Below, one piece after another: positions 38,586 to 48,757 of a DNA stretch of 64,000 nucleotides; the first letter of the stretch is position 1, and the number at the start of each line of letters is the position of its first letter. Where the stretch lies: positions 30,707-94,706 of the forward strand of contig NZ_FOFO01000010.1 of the NCBI RefSeq assembly GCF_900110965.1, in the 5' to 3' direction. The stretch comes from Ectothiorhodospira magna (GTDB taxonomy: Bacteria; Pseudomonadota; Gammaproteobacteria; Ectothiorhodospirales; Ectothiorhodospiraceae). A model generated the notes under the pieces. The model saw only the letters and a list, made by a program, of their open reading frames with translations. It had not been told where the DNA came from and searched no databases. The position numbers were made by a program, and so were the translations under genes.

Positions 38586-39497
38586 ATGATCCCGCCCCTC
38601 TCCAGCCCCATCCTTCCACCCACCGCCAGACCCGCCAATCCGGTGCCATCAGCGCCGCCGGACGGGGAGGCCGCCGCTGTCCTGGCCGACAAGGAAACCC
38701 GGCTCAATGAACATCAGGACTATCGCGTCATCCGGCAGGTTCTGCTGCGGGAGAAGCCAAAAGTCGACACCGAACCCCCATCACCCCGATCATCTGCTGC
38801 ACCGGATGCCGCCCCTGTTGACCCGCCGACACCGGAAGCGGCAGCTGGCCGGGGCATGGATATCCAATGGCAGCAATGGGGTGTCTCCCGTCTGGAGGTG
38901 ACGATCCGTGGCGCCGAGATCGGGGAGGCCGCCCGTATCCGCTTCGAGTCCGTGCGCATGGAGCGTCTGCAGGTCACCCTGGGCGCAGAGCCACAGCAGG
39001 CCGATCCCCTGGTGCTGGATTTAGGGGGGGAGGGCATCAGCACCAGCGGTGTGGAACAGGGCGTGGTGTTTGACATTACCGGCGATGGCCGCAAGGAACA
39101 GGTCAGTTTTGTCACCGGCAACAGCTGGTTCCTGGCCCTGGACCGCAACGGCAACGGCATCATTGACGATGGCCGGGAACTGTTCGGGGATCAGCACGGC
39201 GCCGCCCATGGTTTCGAGGAACTGGCCAAGTTCGATGACAATGGCGACGGTGTGATCAATGCCCAGGACAGCGTGTTCCAGCGCCTGCGTCTGTTCCAGA
39301 TGGATACAGACGGCAGCCAGCGGCTCAAGACCCTGGAAGAGGCCGGGGTGGCCGCCATTCATCTGGGTTATACCCAGACCGCCCGCGCCCTGAATGCCTA
39401 TGATGTGGTGGCCCAGCAGGGGCAGTTCCAGCGGACCGACGGCAGCAAGGGGGAGGCTTCCGACGTGCTCCTGGGCTATCGGAACCTGAGTGCCTGA
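38586..39497 (+). CDS. Calcium-binding EF-hand/dockerin-like protein
   Basis: A 303-residue protein. The first 110 residues are low-complexity and rich in Pro and Ala. The rest has LVLDLGGEGISTS followed by three calcium-loop-like repeats: DRNGNGIIDDGRELF, DDNGDGVINAQDSVF and DTDGSQRLKTLEEAG. This layout occurs in bacterial proteins described as VCBS or EF-hand proteins, some exported by type I secretion. No Sec signal is visible. ATG 38586 follows an AGGTGG site. It sits on the plus strand between the minus-strand genes rdgB and hemW. Confidence 0.75.
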   Translation: MIPPLSSPILPPTARPANPVPSAPPDGEAAAVLADKETRLNEHQDYRVIRQVLLREKPKVDTEPPSPRSSAAPDAAPVDPPTPEAAAGRGMDIQWQQWGVSRLEVTIRGAEIGEAARIRFESVRMERLQVTLGAEPQQADPLVLDLGGEGISTSGVEQGVVFDITGDGRKEQVSFVTGNSWFLALDRNGNGIIDDGRELFGDQHGAAHGFEELAKFDDNGDGVINAQDSVFQRLRLFQMDTDGSQRLKTLEEAGVAAIHLGYTQTARALNAYDVVAQQGQFQRTDGSKGEASDVLLGYRNLSA

Positions 39498-39498
39498 A

Positions 39499-39536
39499 CA
39501 TGCCCTCCCGCCAGGCTCACGTCTGGCGGGGGCATG
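39499..39536. terminator. Strong bidirectional hairpin between convergent genes
   Basis: Arms of 16 and 14 nt (CATGCCCTCCCGCCAG and CTGGCGGGGGCATG) pair with a small bulge around an 8-nt loop. It lies between the stop codons of the calcium-loop gene and rdgB, so it could end transcription from both sides, though no T tract follows. Confidence 0.5.
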
Positions 39537-39545
39537 GGGCAAATA

Positions 39546-40169
39546 TCAGGGTGAGGGCATTCCCGGGTCCTGCCCGCCCAGACGGGCCAGCAGACGGGCC
39601 AGCAGACAGGCCAGCGCCTGACCCCGATGACTGCGGCGGTTCTTTTCCTCGGCGCTGATCTGCGCCGCCGTCAGCCCCAGGGCCGGCACCAGGAACACCG
39701 GGTCGTAGCCGTGGCCGCCATCTCCGGCGGGTGCCAGGGCCACGGCCCCCTCCCAGGTGCCTTCGCAAAGGATCGGCGAGGGGTCCCGGGCATGGCGCAG
39801 GAAGGCGATGACGCAGCGAAAGCGGGCGGTGCGCCGGTCCTCTGGCACCCCTTTCAGGGCGTCCAGCAGCTTGCGGTTGTGCTGCTCCGCGGCGGCGCCG
39901 GGGCCGGCATAGCGCGCCGAGTAGATGCCTGGCGCCCCGTCCAGGGCGTCCACCTCGATCCCCGAATCATCGGCCATGGCCGGCAGCCCGGTCTGCTCGG
40001 CGGCATTGCGGGCCTTGAGGATGGCGTTTTCCACAAAGCTCAGCCCGGTTTCCTCCGCTTCCTTGACCTGAAATTCGGACTGGGGCAGCACCTCATGGCC
40101 GCTGCCGGCCAGCAGGTCTGCAAATTCCCTGACTTTGCCGGCATTGCCGGTGGCAAGTACGATTTTCAT
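39546..40169 (-). CDS. rdgB: Non-canonical purine NTP pyrophosphatase
   Basis: A 207-residue HAM1/RdgB protein that hydrolyses dITP and XTP to monophosphates, keeping deaminated purines out of DNA. The start [16 protein letters not shown], the block [18 protein letters not shown] and [25 protein letters not shown] are diagnostic. It overlaps rph by 4 nt, a common arrangement. The C-terminal tail after SHRGQAL is somewhat extended. Confidence 0.95.
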   Translation of the reverse strand: MKIVLATGNAGKVREFADLLAGSGHEVLPQSEFQVKEAEETGLSFVENAILKARNAAEQTGLPAMADDSGIEVDALDGAPGIYSARYAGPGAAAEQHNRKLLDALKGVPEDRRTARFRCVIAFLRHARDPSPILCEGTWEGAVALAPAGDGGHGYDPVFLVPALGLTAAQISAEEKNRRSHRGQALACLLARLLARLGGQDPGMPSP

Positions 40170-40882
40170 CCTTCCAGCGCCTTCTGCTGGGCCTGGATGA
40201 TCTCGGCGATCCCCTGGCGGGCCAGGGCCAGCATGCCATCCAGTTCTTCGCCCCGGAAGGCATGACCCTCCGCCGTGCCCTGGATCTCGATGAAGCCGCC
40301 GGCTTCGTTCATGACCACGTTCATGTCCGTTTCGGCGGCGGAATCCTCCAGATAGTCCAGGTCCAGCACCGGCACGCCCTTGTAGATGCCCACAGAGACC
40401 GCCGCCACACTGCCGAACATGGGATCGCGCTTGAGCTGGCGGCGGGCCTTGAGGCTGGCCACCGCATCCCGCAGGGCCACATAGCCGCCGCTGATGGCCG
40501 CCGTGCGGGTGCCGCCGTCGGCCTGGATGACATCGCAGTCCACGGTGATCTGACGTTCTCCCAGCCCTTCCAGATTGACCGCCGCCCGCAGGCTGCGACC
40601 GATCAGGCGCTGGATCTCCTGGGTGCGCCCGCTTTGCTTGCCCCGGGCGGCCTCCCGGCCCATGCGCTCATGGGTGGCCCGGGGCAGCATGCCGTATTCC
40701 GCCGTCACCCAGCCCCGGCCCTTGCCCTTGAGAAACGGCGGTACCCGTTCCTCCACGGTGGCGTTGCAGATCACCCGGGTGTCGCCGTACTCCACCAGCA
40801 CGGACCCCTCCGCATGCCGGGTGAAGCCGCGGGTGAAGCGGATGGGACGAAGCTGGTCCGGGGCACGGCCACTGGGTCGCAT
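40166..40882 (-). CDS. rph: Ribonuclease PH
   Basis: A 238-residue phosphorolytic 3'-5' exoribonuclease that trims tRNA 3' ends. The opening [20 protein letters not shown], the block [17 protein letters not shown] and the active-site segment [19 protein letters not shown] are intact. It is divergent from yicC by 134 bp and coupled to rdgB. Confidence 0.95.
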   Translation of the reverse strand: MRPSGRAPDQLRPIRFTRGFTRHAEGSVLVEYGDTRVICNATVEERVPPFLKGKGRGWVTAEYGMLPRATHERMGREAARGKQSGRTQEIQRLIGRSLRAAVNLEGLGERQITVDCDVIQADGGTRTAAISGGYVALRDAVASLKARRQLKRDPMFGSVAAVSVGIYKGVPVLDLDYLEDSAAETDMNVVMNEAGGFIEIQGTAEGHAFRGEELDGMLALARQGIAEIIQAQQKALEG

Positions 40883-41016
40883 GGGGAACTCCTGAATCGG
40901 TCAAATGGCCGGGGATTATACCCGTCCGGCCACCCGTGATGCAGGCAATCCTCGTGGGGCATGGGGTGTGATGGGGTACAATCGTTATCACACATTGATG
41001 ACCGCAAGGATATCTC

Positions 41017-41883
41017 ATGATCCGCAGCATGACCGGATTCGCCCGCTGTGAATCCACCAGTGAGGTGGGCGCCCTGACCTGGGAAGTGCGTAGCGTTAAT
41101 CATCGCTATCTGGATGTGAGCACCCGCCTGCCCGAGGAACTGCGGGCCCTGGAGGGCGCCGTGCGGGAGCGGGTGATTGCCCGGCTGGGACGGGGCAAGG
41201 TGGAATGTGCCCTGCGCTTTCACCGGACAGACACCACCGATAAGACCTTGGTGCTCAACGAGGATCTGACCAAGGCGGTAATCGCCACGATAGGTCAGGT
41301 GGAACACTGGATGATGAATGCTGCCAGGGTCGGCGCCCTGGATGTGATGCGCTGGCCCGGTGTGGTATGCCAGTCGGAGCCAGACCCCCAGCCCTTGCAC
41401 GAGGCCACCTTGAACCTGCTGGACCAGACCCTCACTGCCCTGATCGAATATCGCGCCCGGGAAGGCCGTCATATCCGGGGACTGCTGGAAAGCCGCTGTC
41501 AGGCCATCGCTGAACAGGTGGCCCAGGTGCGGGTCCGCCGTCCGGCGGTGGTGACCGCCCTGCGGGAACGTCTGCTGTCCCGTATCGCTGAACTGGGGGT
41601 GGATCTGGAACCGGGACGACTGGAACAGGAACTGGCGTTGCAGGCCCAAAAACTGGACGTCGCCGAGGAACTGGACCGCCTGGATGGCCATATTGAGGAG
41701 GTGCTGGCCTGTCTGCAACGGGATGAACCGGTGGGGCGGCGCCTGGATTTTCTGATGCAGGAATTCAATCGGGAAGCCAATACCTTAGGTTCCAAGGCCC
41801 ACGACATGGACACCACCCAGGCGGCAGTAGAATTAAAAGTGCTGATTGAACAGATGCGAGAGCAGATCCAGAATCTGGAATAA
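41017..41883 (+). CDS. yicC: YicC family endoribonuclease
   Basis: A 288-residue protein starting MIRSMTGFARCE, with VNHRYLDVSTRLPEELRALE and the C-terminal block RRLDFLMQEFNREANTLGSKAHD that define the YicC family. Members cleave RNA and affect small-RNA turnover. The ATG is preceded by an AAGGATATCTC site. The rph-yicC divergent pair is common in proteobacteria. A DUF1841 gene follows at 25 bp. Confidence 0.92.
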   Translation: MIRSMTGFARCESTSEVGALTWEVRSVNHRYLDVSTRLPEELRALEGAVRERVIARLGRGKVECALRFHRTDTTDKTLVLNEDLTKAVIATIGQVEHWMMNAARVGALDVMRWPGVVCQSEPDPQPLHEATLNLLDQTLTALIEYRAREGRHIRGLLESRCQAIAEQVAQVRVRRPAVVTALRERLLSRIAELGVDLEPGRLEQELALQAQKLDVAEELDRLDGHIEEVLACLQRDEPVGRRLDFLMQEFNREANTLGSKAHDMDTTQAAVELKVLIEQMREQIQNLE

Positions 41884-41908
41884 CGCCCCCCCGACACCGG
41901 ATACCCCC

Positions 41909-42340
41909 ATGTTTGCTCAACAGCGCCGAGAACAGCTCAGAGAGATGTACTGCCAGGTCTGGAAACGGGCCAGGGCCGGTGAGCCCCTGTCTCCCCTGGA
42001 ACGGCAGATTGCCCAGGTGATCCAGGATCATCCCGAGTATCAGGCTTTGCTGGCAGCCCCCGAGGCCGCTTTGCTGGCAGAGTTCACGCCGGAGCAGGGG
42101 GCCGTCAATCCCTTCCTGCATATGGGGATGCATCTGGCCATTCGGGATCAAGTGGCAACGGATCGCCCTGTGGGTATCCGGGCCATCTTTGAACGTCTAC
42201 AGTCCCGGCTTGGCCCCCTGGAGGCGGAACACGCCATGATGGACTGCCTGGGACAGGCCCTGTGGGAGGCTCAGCGCTCGGGGTGCGCCCCCGATGAGGC
42301 CGCCTATCTGGATTGCCTGCGCAAGGTGGCCGGCGTCTAA
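41909..42340 (+). CDS. DUF1841 family protein
   Basis: A 143-residue protein with the family blocks REMYCQVWKRARAGEPLSPLE, NPFLHMGMHLAIRDQ and HAMMDCLGQALWEAQRSG. Two His in GMHLAIRDQ/EAEHAMMD may bind metal. The function is unknown. It is probably co-transcribed with yicC. ATG 41909 begins the conserved region; the open frame extends into yicC in another frame. Confidence 0.85.
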   Translation: MFAQQRREQLREMYCQVWKRARAGEPLSPLERQIAQVIQDHPEYQALLAAPEAALLAEFTPEQGAVNPFLHMGMHLAIRDQVATDRPVGIRAIFERLQSRLGPLEAEHAMMDCLGQALWEAQRSGCAPDEAAYLDCLRKVAGV

Positions 42341-42687
42341 TCTTCACCGGAATGGGGGCTGGATGTAGACAATTTCTCCTTTGCCCCCCCATCTGCCCCA
42401 TCATGGCCCACCGCCCCCGCTTCTGATCCCTTGAGCATCGGTCACAGGGACTGAATGAGAACTGATCAGGCGCTATCCCCCTGTAGAAATTAAATTTATG
42501 GGCATCATCATTGTTGCCATCCCCCTTCCAGAATCCTTGTCAATTCGCAAATTCTTCCCCCTAACCCCCATTTTTTATCATATTTATCTCCTGACATGCT
42601 TGACCCCATGGTCGGTGACCTGTAGGTTTTGTCATCAATTGTTCACTGCACAAAACTTCGGCCACCTACCAAAGAAATACATTCACC
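42341..42687. other. Promoter region of the rnf-nifJ operon
   Basis: There is no gene here. A GGGGGC...GCCCCCC inverted pair (about 42354-42389) may end yicC transcription but lacks a T tract. The second half is unusually AT-rich and should contain the rnfB promoter; a TTGTCA box near 42634 is followed after 17 bp by AAAACT, a weak candidate. I saw no sigma-54 -24/-12 pattern. Confidence 0.4.
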
Positions 42688-43581
42688 GTGACTTCTCCGA
42701 TCCTGCAAATAGCGTTGGCCAGTGGTTTCATGGCCGGTCTGGGAGTACTGCTGGCCGGTATTCTGGCCATTGCCAACCGGCGGCTGTACGTTTATGAAGA
42801 CCCGCGTATCGACCAGCTCGAAGACCTGTTGCCCCGGGCCAACTGCGGTGCCTGCGGCGTGGCCGGCTGTCGCCCGTTTGCCGAGGCCCTGCTGGAAGGT
42901 CATCTGGAGCCGGCCCGCTGTACGGTGAACTCCACCGACATGAACCAGCAGATTGCCGACATGCTGGGGGTGGCCCTGGGCAGCCACGAGCGGCAGATTG
43001 CCCGTCTGGCCTGCGCCGGGGGTTCCCACGTGGCCGCTACCCGTGCCCGTTATCAGGGGCTCAAGTCCTGTCGCGCCGCCGCCCTAGTGTCCGGTGGCGG
43101 CAAGGGCTGCACCTGGGGATGCCTGGGGCTGGGAGATTGCGAGGTGGTCTGTGATTTCGACGCCATCCACCTGGACCGCTACGGCCTGCCGGTGGTGGAC
43201 CCGGTGCGCTGTACCGGTTGCAATGACTGTGTGGATGTCTGCCCCAAGAATCTGTTTACCCTGCAGCCGGAAAGTCATCGGCTTTGGGTGGCCTGCCTCA
43301 ATCAGGACCCTCAGGACGAGGCCATGGCCCACTGCCAGGTGGTCTGCACCGCCTGTGGCCGCTGCGCCGCCGATGCGCCGGAGGGACTGATCCGGATGGA
43401 GTCCAATCTGGCCGTCATTGATTACACCAAGAACGCCCTGGCCTCTCCCGTGGCCATCCAGCGCTGCCCCACCGGGGCCATTGTCTGGCTGGAAGGGCAG
43501 GCGCCCCGCAAGGGTTCGGGCGCCCGCAAGGTGACCCGCAAGGAACCATTGCCCCGCATGGAGCCCCTGCCCCGGGTCTGA
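42688..43581 (+). CDS. rnfB: Electron transport complex subunit RnfB, long form
   Basis: A 297-residue protein with an N-terminal membrane helix and the RnfB cluster motif NCGACGVAGC followed by ARC. Further Cys groups follow: KGCTWGCLGLGDCEVVCDF, RCTGCNDCVDVCP and CTACGRCAADAP with IQRCPTGAI, allowing several [4Fe-4S] clusters. It is much longer than the roughly 190-residue enterobacterial RnfB and resembles the anaerobe form. It would take electrons from ferredoxin and pass them into the complex. The start is GTG 42688. It lies 143 bp upstream of nifJ, apart from the other rnf genes. Confidence 0.9.
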   Translation: MTSPILQIALASGFMAGLGVLLAGILAIANRRLYVYEDPRIDQLEDLLPRANCGACGVAGCRPFAEALLEGHLEPARCTVNSTDMNQQIADMLGVALGSHERQIARLACAGGSHVAATRARYQGLKSCRAAALVSGGGKGCTWGCLGLGDCEVVCDFDAIHLDRYGLPVVDPVRCTGCNDCVDVCPKNLFTLQPESHRLWVACLNQDPQDEAMAHCQVVCTACGRCAADAPEGLIRMESNLAVIDYTKNALASPVAIQRCPTGAIVWLEGQAPRKGSGARKVTRKEPLPRMEPLPRV

Positions 43582-43724
43582 CCGCCGGCATGGCCACTCC
43601 AGGGTTTGCCGGTCGACATGGTGTCCACCGGCCCTTTGGCATCCCCGCATGGAAGGCGCAGATACCGATCATTACAAAGATTACAAAAACGTGACGGCCC
43701 ATGAGCCGGCAGGAGAGAAACGAC

Positions 43725-46700
43725 ATGCTGTTCAAGCGCAAGCCATCGCAGGATTTCAAGTATCAGGGCACCCGTGCCGCCCTGGACGGCAATACCGCCG
43801 TCATCTATTGCGAACGGGAATCTTCCGATGCGGCAGGGGCCTACCCCATCACCCCCTCCACCCAGATGGGCGAAATGTGGGCGGAAGAGGTGTCCAAGGG
43901 ACACATTAATATTTCCGGTCGCTCCCTGGTGTTCATCGAGCCGGAATCCGAACATGCCGCCGCCGCCGTCACCGCCGGCCTGTCCATGACCGGGATGCGG
44001 GCCATCAACTTCTCCTCGGCCCAGGGCGTGGCCTTCATGCACGAATCCCTGTACGCCGCCGCCGGCAAGCGTCTGCCCTATATCCTCAATATCGGTTGCC
44101 GCGCCATCACCAAGGCGGCGCTGAACGTGCATGCCTCCCACGATGACTATCACTGCGTGGACGACACCGGCTTCTTCCAAGTCTTCGCCAAGAATGCCCA
44201 GGAAGCGGCGGATCTGAACATCATCGCCCACAAGGTGTCCGAACTGGCCCTGAACCCCGGCATCGTCGGTCAGGACGGTTTTCTCACCACCCACCTGATC
44301 GAGTCCATGAAGGTGCCGGAGCGGGAACTGATCGCCGAGTTCCTGGGCCGTCCCGATGACATGATCGAATGCCCGACCCCGGCCCAGAAGATGATCTTCG
44401 GCGAGAAGCGCCGCCGTATTCCCGCCATCTGGGACGTGGACAACCCCATGGTGTCCGGTGCCCTGCAGAACCAGGATGCCTACATGCAGCAGGTGGCGGC
44501 CCAGCGGCCCTACTTCTTCGACCACGTGGCCGAACTCACCGACCAGTGCATGGAAGAGTTCTATCAGCTCACCGGCCGTCGCTATGCCCGTGCCTCCGGC
44601 TATCGCACCGACGATGCCGAGTACCTGATCGTGGGTCAGGGCAGCATGGTGGCCACCGCCGAGGCCGTGGCTGATCATCTGCGGGAAACCCGGGGCATCA
44701 AGCTGGGGGTGGTGAACATCACCATGTTCCGTCCCTTCCCCGGCAACCTGCTGGCCGCCCTGCTCAAGGGCCGCAAGGGCGTGGCCGTGCTGGAGCGCAC
44801 CGACCAGCCCCTGGCGGAAGACCTGCCGCTGATGCGCGAGACCCGTTCCGCCCTGGGCAAGGCCATCGAGAACGGCCTGACCGCCAAGGGCGAGGCCCTG
44901 CCGTATCCGGCCTATCCCGCCTTTGATCGCAACGGCGACATTCCCCGCCTGTACTCCGGCGCCTTCGGCCTGGGGTCCCGCGACCTGCAGCCGGAAGGGC
45001 TCATCGCCGCGGTGGAGAACATGCTGCCCGAGGGCGGCAAGCGCACCTTCTTCTATCTGTCGGTGGATTTCATCCGCGACCAGGCCGCCAGTCCCAAGCA
45101 GGAACTGCACCAGCAGGCCCTGCTGGAAGCCTATCCCAACATCAAGCACCTGGCCCTGCGGGGGTCCGAGAATCCGAGCCTGATGCCCGAGGGCGCCATC
45201 GCCGTGCGCCTGCACTCCGTGGGCGGCTGGGGGGCCATGACCACCGGCAAGAACCTGGCCATGACCCTGTTCGATCTGCTGGACTTCCACATCAAGGCCA
45301 ACCCCAAGTACGGTTCCGAGAAGAAGGGGCAGCCCACCACCTATTATCTAGCCGCCGCGCCGGAGCCCATCCGCATCAGCAATGAACTCAAGCAGGTGGA
45401 TGTGGTGCTGTCCCCCGATCCCAATGTGTTCGATCACTCCGATCCCCTGTCCGGTCTGAACAAGGGCGGCGTGTTCATCATCCAGTCCTCCCTGGAGAAC
45501 CCGGAAGCGGTGTGGCGCAGCTTCCCGGCGGCGGCCCAGCGCTATATCCGTGACAACGAGATCCGCGTCTTCTATCTGGATGCCTTCAAGATCGCCCGGG
45601 ACGAAGCCTCCAACGCCGATCTGCAGTTCCGCATGCAGGGTATCGCCTTCCAGGGTGCCTTCTTCGCCGCCTCCCCGGTGATGCAGCGCAAGAACCTCAC
45701 CGAGCAGACCCTGTTCACGGCCATCGAGGAGCAGTTGCAGGAGAAGTTCGGCGGCAAGGGCGCCCGGGTGGTACAGGACAACCTGCGGGTGGTGCGGCGT
45801 GGTTTTGATGAGCTGCTGGAAATCACCGACAAGCAGCCCACCACCGACAACCTGCCGGCCCTGGCGGATCGCTCGGTCCCGGAAATGCCGGTGATGCTCA
45901 AGCGGGTACCTCAGTCCCTGAGTGCCTCTGGCGATATCCATCGCTTCTGGGAGCAGACCGGCAGCTTCTATATCTCCGGTCAGGGCAACGACAATCTGGT
46001 GGACCCCTTCATCGGCATGTCCCTGATCCCGGCCTCCACCGGCATCTTCCGCGACATGACCCAGATCCGCTTCGATTATCCCGAGTGGCTGCCGGAGAAG
46101 TGTACCGCCTGTGGTGACTGCTACACCGTCTGCCCCGACAGCGCCATCCCCGGTCTGGTTCACACCCCCGGCGAAGTGTTTGAAACCGCCGTGCGCCGCA
46201 TCGAGATCGGTGGCAAGCCCACCCGTCACCTGCGCCGTGCCGTGCGTGACCTGGAAAAACGCCTGCGCAACGCACTGACCCAGGCCGGCGATGGTGCCGA
46301 CGTGGGCGCCGAACTGGACTTTGCCATCACCCATCTGCTGGCGGAAACCGACCTGCAGGGGGATGACAAGGCCCGCCTGGAAAAGGAACTGGGCTGGCTC
46401 AAGGAATCCATCGGCGACTTCCAGTTTGCCGTCACCCGTCCCTTCTTCACTGCCATGGAAAAGCGGGCCAAGGGCAGCGGCGGTCTGTTCTCCCTGACCC
46501 TCAACCCCTATACCTGCAAGGGCTGCATGGAATGCGTGAGCATCTGTGAGGACAAGGCCCTGGTGGTGACCCCCCAGACCCCGGAAAGCGTGGACACCAT
46601 GCGCCGCAACTGGGATTTCTGGATGGATCTGCCCACCACCCGTCCGGACTACATCCGCATCGAGGACCTGGACGAGGGGATCGGCGCCCTGGAAACCCTG

Positions 46701-48755
46701 CTGCTGGACAAGAAAGCCTACGGCTCCCTGAACTGCGGTGATTCCGCCTGTTTAGGGTGCGGCGAAAAGACCACCGTGCATCTGTTCACCGCCACCGTGA
46801 CCGCCCTGATGCAGCCCCGGGTCAAGGCCCAGCTCAAAAAGCTCGATGACCTGATCAGTGGTCTGGAGCAGCATGTGCGCCTGAAGCTGGCCGAAGGCAT
46901 GGACCTGTCTAATGTCCAGGCCGTCAATCAGGTGATCGGCGAACATGCCGACAAGGATCTGACCCTGGCCCGCCTGTCCACCGCCCTAGATGCCAGTGGC
47001 GGTCATACGGTGGACCCGGACTGGCTGCAGTGGGTCACCGGTGTACTGGCCAAGCTCAAGGACCTGCGCTGGCGGTACCTGGAAGGGCCTTCTGGCCGTG
47101 GCCGCACCGAAATGGGGGTCATCAACGCCACCGGCTGTACTTCCGTGTGGGGTTCCACCTTCCCCTACAGCCCGTACCCGTTCCCCTGGGCCAGCCATCT
47201 GTTCCAGGACACCCCGTCCATGGCCATGGGCATTTTTGAAGGCCATATGGCCAAGATGGCCGAGGGCTTCAAGGCCATCCGCATGGCGGAGCTGGAACTG
47301 GCCGGTACCTACAACCCGGTGGAGCATGAGCCCTTCTTCGCCCAGTTCAACTGGGAGCAGTTCAGCGACGAGGAATTCCACCTCTGCCCGCCGGTGGTGG
47401 GGATCGGGGGTGACGGCGCCATGTACGACATCGGCTTCCAGAACCTGTCCCGCGCCCTGATGTCCGGCATGCCCATCAAGGTGCTGGTGGTGGATACCCA
47501 GGTGTACTCCAACACCGGCGGCCAGGCCTGTACCTCCGGCTTCATCAGCCAGGTGTCCGACATGGCCCCCTACGGCAAAGCCTGGAAGGGCAAGGAGGAG
47601 ATCCGCAAGGAGATCAGCCTGATCGGTTTGGCCCACCGCACCAGCTACGTGATGCAGGGGGCCATCTCCCATGTGACACATCTGCTGGAGAGCTTCATCG
47701 AGGGCCTCAACGCCCGTCGTCCGGCCCTGTTCAACGTCTATGCCGTGTGCCCGCCGGAGCATGGGGTGGGTGACGATGTCGCCTTCGCCCAATCGAAGCT
47801 GGCGGTGGAGTCCCGTGCCTATCCGTTGTTCCGCTACAACCCGGACAAGGGCACGACCTTCCGTGAATGCTGCACCCTGGAAGGCAACCCGGCCATTGAT
47901 CAGGACTGGCCCACCTATACCCTGAAGTATCAGGACGAGGACGGCGGCGAGGCCACCATGGAACTGCCCATGACCTTTGCCGACTTCGCGCTGACCGAAG
48001 GCCGCTTCCGCAAGCACTTCCGCAAGGCACCGGTGGAAACCTGGAACGACGACATGGTCCCCATGGCCGAGTTCCTGGCCATGTCCGAGGACGAGCGGGA
48101 AGGTCGCTTCCCCTATGTCTGGGGCGTGGATGACAAGAACCGCCTGAACCGGGTGCTGGTGTCCGAGGAACTGGTGCGTTCCGCCGAGGAGCGGCTGGCG
48201 TTCTGGCATCAGCTCAAGGGGCTGCTGGGCCTGGATCACGAAGTGGTGGATGTGGAGGCCGTGGCGGCCCAGACCCGCGCCGACATGGCCCAGCGGCTCT
48301 CCGGTGCCCTGCTATCCCTGGTCAGCGGCGATGGCGCCGCGAAGCTGGCGGACACCCTGCAGGCTCCCGCCCCGGTGGTGGCCCCTGCCGCACCCGTGGC
48401 GGCGCCCGTTCCCACCCCGTCGGCAACCCCGGTCAACGGTGCCAACGGCAATGGTCATAGCAATGGTCATGGCAATGGCCATGCCGCCCAGGGCAACGGG
48501 CTGGAATACGAGCCGGTCTGGGTGGAGACCACCGAGTGCACCGCCTGTGACGAATGTGTGCAGATCGCGCCCGGCGTGTTTGCCTATGATGACAACCGTC
48601 AGGCGGTGGTGACCAATCCCCAGGGGGCGCCGTACAAGGACATCGTGCGGGCCGCGGAGAAATGCACCGTGCTGGCGGTGCATCCGGGCACGCCCTTCAA
48701 CCCCAACGAGCCCGATGCTGAAAAGCTGATGAAGCGGGCCATGAAGTTCAATTGA
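43725..48755 (+). CDS. nifJ: Pyruvate:ferredoxin (flavodoxin) oxidoreductase with extra ferredoxin domain
   Basis: A 1676-residue protein, against about 1170-1200 for usual NifJ. It has the N-terminal pyruvate-binding domain (AGAYPITPSTQMGE), the domain with LHSVGGWGAMTTGK, ferredoxin clusters at residue 793 (CTACGDCYTVCP) and 931 (CKGCMECVSIC), and the ThDP domain (GIGGDGAMYDIGFQN, residue ~1227). The two clusters are about 138 residues apart, a larger gap than usual. After residue 1500 an Ala/Pro and Asn-Gly-His-rich linker leads to another ferredoxin-like domain (CTACDECVQIAPGVF, residue 1605). ATG 43725 has AGGAG upstream; ATG 43701 is an alternative. Confidence 0.93.
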   Translation: MLFKRKPSQDFKYQGTRAALDGNTAVIYCERESSDAAGAYPITPSTQMGEMWAEEVSKGHINISGRSLVFIEPESEHAAAAVTAGLSMTGMRAINFSSAQGVAFMHESLYAAAGKRLPYILNIGCRAITKAALNVHASHDDYHCVDDTGFFQVFAKNAQEAADLNIIAHKVSELALNPGIVGQDGFLTTHLIESMKVPERELIAEFLGRPDDMIECPTPAQKMIFGEKRRRIPAIWDVDNPMVSGALQNQDAYMQQVAAQRPYFFDHVAELTDQCMEEFYQLTGRRYARASGYRTDDAEYLIVGQGSMVATAEAVADHLRETRGIKLGVVNITMFRPFPGNLLAALLKGRKGVAVLERTDQPLAEDLPLMRETRSALGKAIENGLTAKGEALPYPAYPAFDRNGDIPRLYSGAFGLGSRDLQPEGLIAAVENMLPEGGKRTFFYLSVDFIRDQAASPKQELHQQALLEAYPNIKHLALRGSENPSLMPEGAIAVRLHSVGGWGAMTTGKNLAMTLFDLLDFHIKANPKYGSEKKGQPTTYYLAAAPEPIRISNELKQVDVVLSPDPNVFDHSDPLSGLNKGGVFIIQSSLENPEAVWRSFPAAAQRYIRDNEIRVFYLDAFKIARDEASNADLQFRMQGIAFQGAFFAASPVMQRKNLTEQTLFTAIEEQLQEKFGGKGARVVQDNLRVVRRGFDELLEITDKQPTTDNLPALADRSVPEMPVMLKRVPQSLSASGDIHRFWEQTGSFYISGQGNDNLVDPFIGMSLIPASTGIFRDMTQIRFDYPEWLPEKCTACGDCYTVCPDSAIPGLVHTPGEVFETAVRRIEIGGKPTRHLRRAVRDLEKRLRNALTQAGDGADVGAELDFAITHLLAETDLQGDDKARLEKELGWLKESIGDFQFAVTRPFFTAMEKRAKGSGGLFSLTLNPYTCKGCMECVSICEDKALVVTPQTPESVDTMRRNWDFWMDLPTTRPDYIRIEDLDEGIGALETLLLDKKAYGSLNCGDSACLGCGEKTTVHLFTATVTALMQPRVKAQLKKLDDLISGLEQHVRLKLAEGMDLSNVQAVNQVIGEHADKDLTLARLSTALDASGGHTVDPDWLQWVTGVLAKLKDLRWRYLEGPSGRGRTEMGVINATGCTSVWGSTFPYSPYPFPWASHLFQDTPSMAMGIFEGHMAKMAEGFKAIRMAELELAGTYNPVEHEPFFAQFNWEQFSDEEFHLCPPVVGIGGDGAMYDIGFQNLSRALMSGMPIKVLVVDTQVYSNTGGQACTSGFISQVSDMAPYGKAWKGKEEIRKEISLIGLAHRTSYVMQGAISHVTHLLESFIEGLNARRPALFNVYAVCPPEHGVGDDVAFAQSKLAVESRAYPLFRYNPDKGTTFRECCTLEGNPAIDQDWPTYTLKYQDEDGGEATMELPMTFADFALTEGRFRKHFRKAPVETWNDDMVPMAEFLAMSEDEREGRFPYVWGVDDKNRLNRVLVSEELVRSAEERLAFWHQLKGLLGLDHEVVDVEAVAAQTRADMAQRLSGALLSLVSGDGAAKLADTLQAPAPVVAPAAPVAAPVPTPSATPVNGANGNGHSNGHGNGHAAQGNGLEYEPVWVETTECTACDECVQIAPGVFAYDDNRQAVVTNPQGAPYKDIVRAAEKCTVLAVHPGTPFNPNEPDAEKLMKRAMKFN

Positions 48756-48757
48756 CC

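Noticed and set aside
43422..45290. Minus-strand open frame of 622 codons opposite rnfB/nifJ
   Set aside because: Antisense shadow; the plus-strand genes have all expected motifs.
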